Below are positions 60,140 through 64,000 of a stretch of DNA of 64,000 bases, one piece after another. A program made the position numbers and the translations under genes. The number at the start of each line of letters is the position of its first letter. The stretch's first letter is position 1. The stretch comes from Alkalicaulis satelles (lineage in GTDB: Bacteria > Pseudomonadota > Alphaproteobacteria > Caulobacterales > Maricaulaceae), in NCBI RefSeq assembly GCF_008630495.1, contig NZ_VWOJ01000002.1, positions 325,001 to 389,000 of the forward strand. The letters are read 5' to 3'. The notes below the pieces were generated by a model that was not told the origin of the DNA, did not search any database, and was given only the letters and a program-made list of their open reading frames with translations.

Positions 60140-61209
60140 AGCAAGGGCGCGGTCAGGGTGACATGGCCCATCTTGCGGCCTTCGCGCGTCTGCCGCTTGC
60201 CATAGAGATGCAGGTGCGCGCCCGGCTCGGCGAGCCAGCGCGCCCAGTCATCAGCCTCAGATCCGATCAGATTGATCATGCGCGCCGCCCGCAAGGCAGA
60301 CGGATCGCCCAGCGGCCAGCCCGCCACCGCCCGCACATGCTGCTCGAACTGGCAGGTGCGCGCGGCGTCCATGGTCCAGTGGCCGGTATTGTGAACGCGC
60401 GGGGCGATCTCGTTGACCCGCAGCGTCCCGTCCTCCAGCTCGAACAGCTCCACCGCCATGACGCCGACATAATCCAGCGCTTCCAGAATGGCGCGCGCCA
60501 TGTCTTCAGCCGTCCGGGCCGTCGCCGCGCTGACATCGGCCGGCGCCAGGCTCTCGCGCAGAATGCCCCCCTGATGACGATTGTCCGCCAGCGGCCAGGG
60601 GCGCACATCGCCCTCAAGGCTGCGCGCCGCCAGAATGGACAACTCGCGCCGGAACGGGGCGAAGGCTTCCAGAATGGCCGGGCGGCCTTCGAAACGGGTG
60701 AAGGCGTCTGCAGCCTCATCGGCGGTTTTCACCACCGCCTGACCCTTGCCGTCATAGCCGAGACGGCGGGTCTTGAGTATGGCCGGCGCCCCTAGTTCGG
60801 ACAGTGCGGCGCGCGCGTCATCGGCGCTGTCCACGGCGCGGAACTCCACCGTGCGTGCGCCATGAGCGTTGAGGAAGGTCTTCTCCGTCAGCCGGTCCTG
60901 CGCGGTCTCCAGCGCCTGGGCGCCCGGGCGCAAGGGGGCGTGGCGGGCCGCCTCGCGCGCACTTTCGACGGGCACGTTTTCAAACTCGAACGTCACTGCC
61001 TGCACCGAAGCGGCGAAGCGCGCCACGGCGTCCAGATCCTCATAGGGCGCGCAGTGATGCTCGACCGCTACGCGGCTCGCCGGGCAATCGGGTTCGGGAT
61101 CAAAGATCACCGCGTCCAGGCCCAGCCGCGCCGCCGCCAGCGCCAGCATGCGCCCGAGCTGGCCGCCGCCGAGAATGCCGATGCGGTCTGCCGGCTTGAG
61201 CGCGCTCAC
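60130..61209 (-). CDS. purK: N5-carboxyaminoimidazole ribonucleotide synthase
   Basis: Uses ATP and bicarbonate to carboxylate AIR in purine synthesis. 359 residues, ATP-grasp fold: IGILGGGQLGRMLALAAARLG, LKTRRLGYDGKGQ, VNEIAPRVHNTGHWT. Two bases after purE; together they carry out the bacterial two-step route to CAIR. Confidence 0.96.
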   Translation of the reverse strand: MSALKPADRIGILGGGQLGRMLALAAARLGLDAVIFDPEPDCPASRVAVEHHCAPYEDLDAVARFAASVQAVTFEFENVPVESAREAARHAPLRPGAQALETAQDRLTEKTFLNAHGARTVEFRAVDSADDARAALSELGAPAILKTRRLGYDGKGQAVVKTADEAADAFTRFEGRPAILEAFAPFRRELSILAARSLEGDVRPWPLADNRHQGGILRESLAPADVSAATARTAEDMARAILEALDYVGVMAVELFELEDGTLRVNEIAPRVHNTGHWTMDAARTCQFEQHVRAVAGWPLGDPSALRAARMINLIGSEADDWARWLAEPGAHLHLYGKRQTREGRKMGHVTLTAPLLQD

Positions 61210-61211
61210 TT

Positions 61212-61709
<498 letters not shown>

Positions 61710-61766
61710 GATGACTGCCTGCTGGTCACTGGAAAGCGCGGGACAATACGCACACGCGCTGCAAGG

Positions 61767-62354
61767 TCAAGGAGAACCGGTCCCGCTGCCCCCCGCCTCC
61801 AGCGCCGCCAGCACATCGCCCGCCCAGGCGGCGATGTCCGGCTCCTCGCTGAGGGCGGCCCGGTGCCCCCATTGGGCAGCCTCCCCGCGCGCGCCCGCCT
61901 GCAGGAGCTTGTGAGCCAGATTGAGCATGGCGCCCTGATGGCCCTGCTCTGCGGCGGCGCGGGTCCAGTGGGCCGAGCCGTCCGGGTCCGTCTCGAACAA
62001 ACCGCCTGATGCGAGCAGTGAACCCAGTACGAATTGCGCCTCGGCTTGGCCGGTCTGCGCTGCGGCGAGATAGGCCGCGCGCGCAGCCTCCGGGTCGCGC
62101 CGGACGATCCGGCCTTCTTCATACAGCCCGGCCAGCTCCAGATGCGCCTGGCCCGAACCCAGCTCTGCGGCGCGATGGAGCCAGTTGAGGCGGGCGGGCG
62201 TGTCGTGCATCAGCGATCGTGACAGCCAATAGGCCGCCTCGCCATAACCAGCCTCGGCGAGCGGGCGCAGGAGATCGCGCGCCGCCTCCAGCGCGCCCGA
62301 GGCCAGCGCGTCGAGCGCCCGGGCCAGAGACGGATCAATCACAGACGCCGTCAT
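61767..62354 (-). CDS. Sel1-repeat protein
   Basis: 195 residues from ATG 62354, overlapping the 3' end of the upstream Sel1 gene; a GTG at 62342 is an alternative. About four Sel1 repeats (YWLSRSLMHDTPARLNWLHRAAELGSGQAHLELAGLYEEG, here quoted only by its edges YWLSRS and LYEEG). No signal peptide, so probably cytoplasmic, unlike its upstream partner. Confidence 0.8.
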   Translation of the reverse strand: MTASVIDPSLARALDALASGALEAARDLLRPLAEAGYGEAAYWLSRSLMHDTPARLNWLHRAAELGSGQAHLELAGLYEEGRIVRRDPEAARAAYLAAAQTGQAEAQFVLGSLLASGGLFETDPDGSAHWTRAAAEQGHQGAMLNLAHKLLQAGARGEAAQWGHRAALSEEPDIAAWAGDVLAALEAGGSGTGSP

Positions 62355-63288
62355 TGAACAGGCAGGCGAGGGTGACCCGTTGGCGGGTCTGCCGCTCGGC
62401 CTCGGTGAGATCCGTGTGGTAGACGGCCAGCCGCTCGCGCAGTCCGGCCATATAGGCGGCCAGTTCTGGCCTATGGGGATCAGACAGCCGGTTTGAGAAC
62501 ACATCCAGCGCAGAGGCCGCCCGTGCGCGATCACCGCGCGCCTCGTAAAGATCAGACAGGCGCGACCAGGCCTCAGGCGGCTGGAGGCCCTCACGCGCCG
62601 CCTGCATGTACCAGTAGGCGGCCTGGTCCAGGTCAGGCTCAACACCCGGCGCGCCATAGTGAAAAAGCTCGCCCGTGGGCCATTCGGTGAAGCGCATCTG
62701 CGCCGCCCGCGCCGCGTCCAGCCAGTGCAGCGCCGCCTCCCCGTCCGCCGGTCCGCCTTCGCCCGCCATCAGCATCCGGGCCAGCGGAACCATGGCGTGG
62801 CCATGTCCGGCATCAGCCGCCGCCTGATATAGCGCACGGGCGCGCTCATGATCCTGCCCGGTGTAAAGGCCTGTATCGGTATGGAAATAACCCGCCAGCC
62901 AGCTCATCGCCCAGGGGAAGCCGGCCTCAACGCCATACTCCAGCCAGCGCACAAGCTCGGCGCGGTGAAAGGGGTGGTTGGGCCAGTACTGATGGCCAAA
63001 GGCCAGACGCAGCACCGCATTCTCATGACCCTGCAAGGCCGCACGCTCCAGCCATTCCACGCCTTCCACCCCGCCCATGGCGCCGTATTGACGCCCGTCG
63101 GCCAGGGCCATGCCCAGCCGGTATTGCGCTTCGGCGTCGCCAGCCTCGGCCAAAGGCCTCAGCATGCGGGCGGCGCTGGCGAAATCACGCGCCTCCATGG
63201 CCTTCCCGGCGTCCGCGAAACGGTCAGGTTCGTCAGCGAAGGCGGGGGCGGCGCATAGCAGGGCGGCGATGAGGGGCAGAGCGCGCAT
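62335..63288 (-). CDS. Secreted Sel1-repeat protein
   Basis: 317 residues. Signal peptide MRALPLIAALLCAAPAFA. Five or more Sel1 repeats from about 25 to 260 (ARMLRPLAEAGDAEAQYRLG, GVEWLERAALQGHENAVLRL). The C-terminus has two cysteines (LACLFNDGVC). Co-transcribed with the Sel1 gene downstream; both may scaffold envelope proteins. Confidence 0.87.
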   Translation of the reverse strand: MRALPLIAALLCAAPAFADEPDRFADAGKAMEARDFASAARMLRPLAEAGDAEAQYRLGMALADGRQYGAMGGVEGVEWLERAALQGHENAVLRLAFGHQYWPNHPFHRAELVRWLEYGVEAGFPWAMSWLAGYFHTDTGLYTGQDHERARALYQAAADAGHGHAMVPLARMLMAGEGGPADGEAALHWLDAARAAQMRFTEWPTGELFHYGAPGVEPDLDQAAYWYMQAAREGLQPPEAWSRLSDLYEARGDRARAASALDVFSNRLSDPHRPELAAYMAGLRERLAVYHTDLTEAERQTRQRVTLACLFNDGVCD

Positions 63289-63357
63289 GGCGGCGGCCTT
63301 GATAGTGGAAACCGCTGGCGAGGCTGCGCCTCCAGACGCCTGAAAACAAGCCTGAAA

Positions 63358-64000
63358 TTACAAGAAGGAATAGGGCTCGATATCAAGGCTCACCCGGATG
63401 GAGGGCGGGGTTTTGAAGCGCGAGGCCCAGGCGCGCATATAGGCCGATATATCCACCTGCCGGCCCGCCTGCACCAGGAAGCGCTTGCGCCAGCGCCCGC
63501 GCACCACGCTCAGCGGCGGATCAGCGGGGCCGAACACCTCCACACCGTCGGCCAGAGGCGCGGCGGCGGCGATGGATCGCGATATTGTTTCAAGAGCTTC
63601 GGGGTCAGGTCCGGAAAGAATCAGCGCGGCCAGGCGCCCGAAGGGCGGCAGGCCCAGCATTTCACGCACCGAGCGCTCGGCGGCCAGGAACGCCTCCCGG
63701 TCGCCGGCAGCAAGCGCCTGAAGCGCTTCATGATCCGGGTTCCAGGTCTGCAGGATCGCCCGCCCGGGACGGTCCGCGCGCCCTGCGCGCCCAGCCGCCT
63801 GCACCAGCGTCTGGTAAGTCCTTTCGCCCGCGCGCAAATCCGCGCCCGCCAGGCCCAGATCGGCGTCCACCACCCCCACCAGCGTCAGGCGGGGGAAATT
63901 ATGGCCCTTGGCTGCGATCTGGGTGCCAACCAGGATGTCGATCTCGCCCTTTTCCATGCTGGAAACGAGCGCTCTGATGCCATCAGGACCCTGTGCGGTG
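63358..64000 (-). CDS. priA: Primosomal protein N' (PriA helicase), C-terminal part
   Basis: Replication-restart helicase. The gene enters from the right edge; the frame is open to position 64000 and the ATG at 63957 is internal. Visible are the helicase C-terminal motifs DILVGTQIAAKGHNFPRLTLV (quoted region about 7 residues into the ATG frame), DADLGL and QAAGRAGRADRPG, then the C-terminal domain ending EPYSFL. The N-terminal DNA-binding, Walker and zinc regions are outside the window. Confidence 0.94.
   Translation of the reverse strand, partial: TAQGPDGIRALVSSMEKGEIDILVGTQIAAKGHNFPRLTLVGVVDADLGLAGADLRAGERTYQTLVQAAGRAGRADRPGRAILQTWNPDHEALQALAAGDREAFLAAERSVREMLGLPPFGRLAALILSGPDPEALETISRSIAAAAPLADGVEVFGPADPPLSVVRGRWRKRFLVQAGRQVDISAYMRAWASRFKTPPSIRVSLDIEPYSFL

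Overview
The window is a GC-rich stretch of bacterial chromosome with alphaproteobacterial gene order. The obg-proB-proA-nadD-rsfS-rlmH-envC-ctpA run, an L21 protein with a C-terminal helix-hairpin-helix tail, adjacent fabA/fabB, and the DgcN/DgcA pair known from marine proteobacteria suggest a Maricaulales/Caulobacterales-like marine alphaproteobacterium. This placement is inferred from gene content, not from a search.

Positions 1-9623 hold a complete-looking type I-C CRISPR-Cas locus, except that cas3 is cut by the window start: cas3, cas5c, cas8c (with a probable internal cas11c start), cas7c, cas4, cas1, cas2, a leader, and an array of 35 repeats and 34 spacers. The most interesting part is the 446-base gap between cas3 and cas5c. 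It holds what looks like a CreTA module, an RNA toxin-antitoxin guarded by the CRISPR effector. In order there is an AT-rich promoter, a structured leader, a strong Shine-Dalgarno, an 8-codon ORF with two ATA codons, and a terminator. A crRNA-like unit follows: a degenerate repeat tail, a 35-nt spacer, and a degenerate repeat hairpin. Its spacer resembles the toxin promoter next to a TTC PAM.

Positions 9.7-11.5 kb hold a lipoprotein, an XRE regulator and tRNA-Ser(CGA). The 3' end of the tRNA faces the CRISPR region, so this could be an island boundary. From 11.7 to 29 kb is housekeeping: rplU-rpmA, a GNAT, obg-proB-proA-nadD, an inserted egtD, rsfS (no ATG/GTG/TTG start), rlmH, an EnvC-like protein, ctpA, an ABC-F ATPase, rpmI-rplT and pheST.

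From 29 to 42.7 kb are a DUF4349 lipoprotein, fabA-fabB for unsaturated fatty acids, an SH3 protein, an S9 peptidase, an MBL hydrolase, serA, a nucleotidyltransferase-fold protein with a palindrome at its start codon, a kdsB-phosphatase-O-antigen-ligase cluster, yebC and cmk. From 42.7 to 50.5 kb are a lower-GC divergent orphan pair, a Sel1 protein, thiE, a TPR protein, phhA, an iron alcohol dehydrogenase, a HEPN-MNT toxin-antitoxin pair and a thioesterase. From 50.5 to 64 kb are dgcA-dgcN, a DegT/DnrJ aminotransferase, glmS, two glycosyltransferases (one fused to a DUF115-like domain), an SDF-family symporter, purE-purK, two Sel1 proteins and the C-terminal part of priA. Apart from the cas3-cas5 gap and the array, no stretch over 300 bases lacks a gene.
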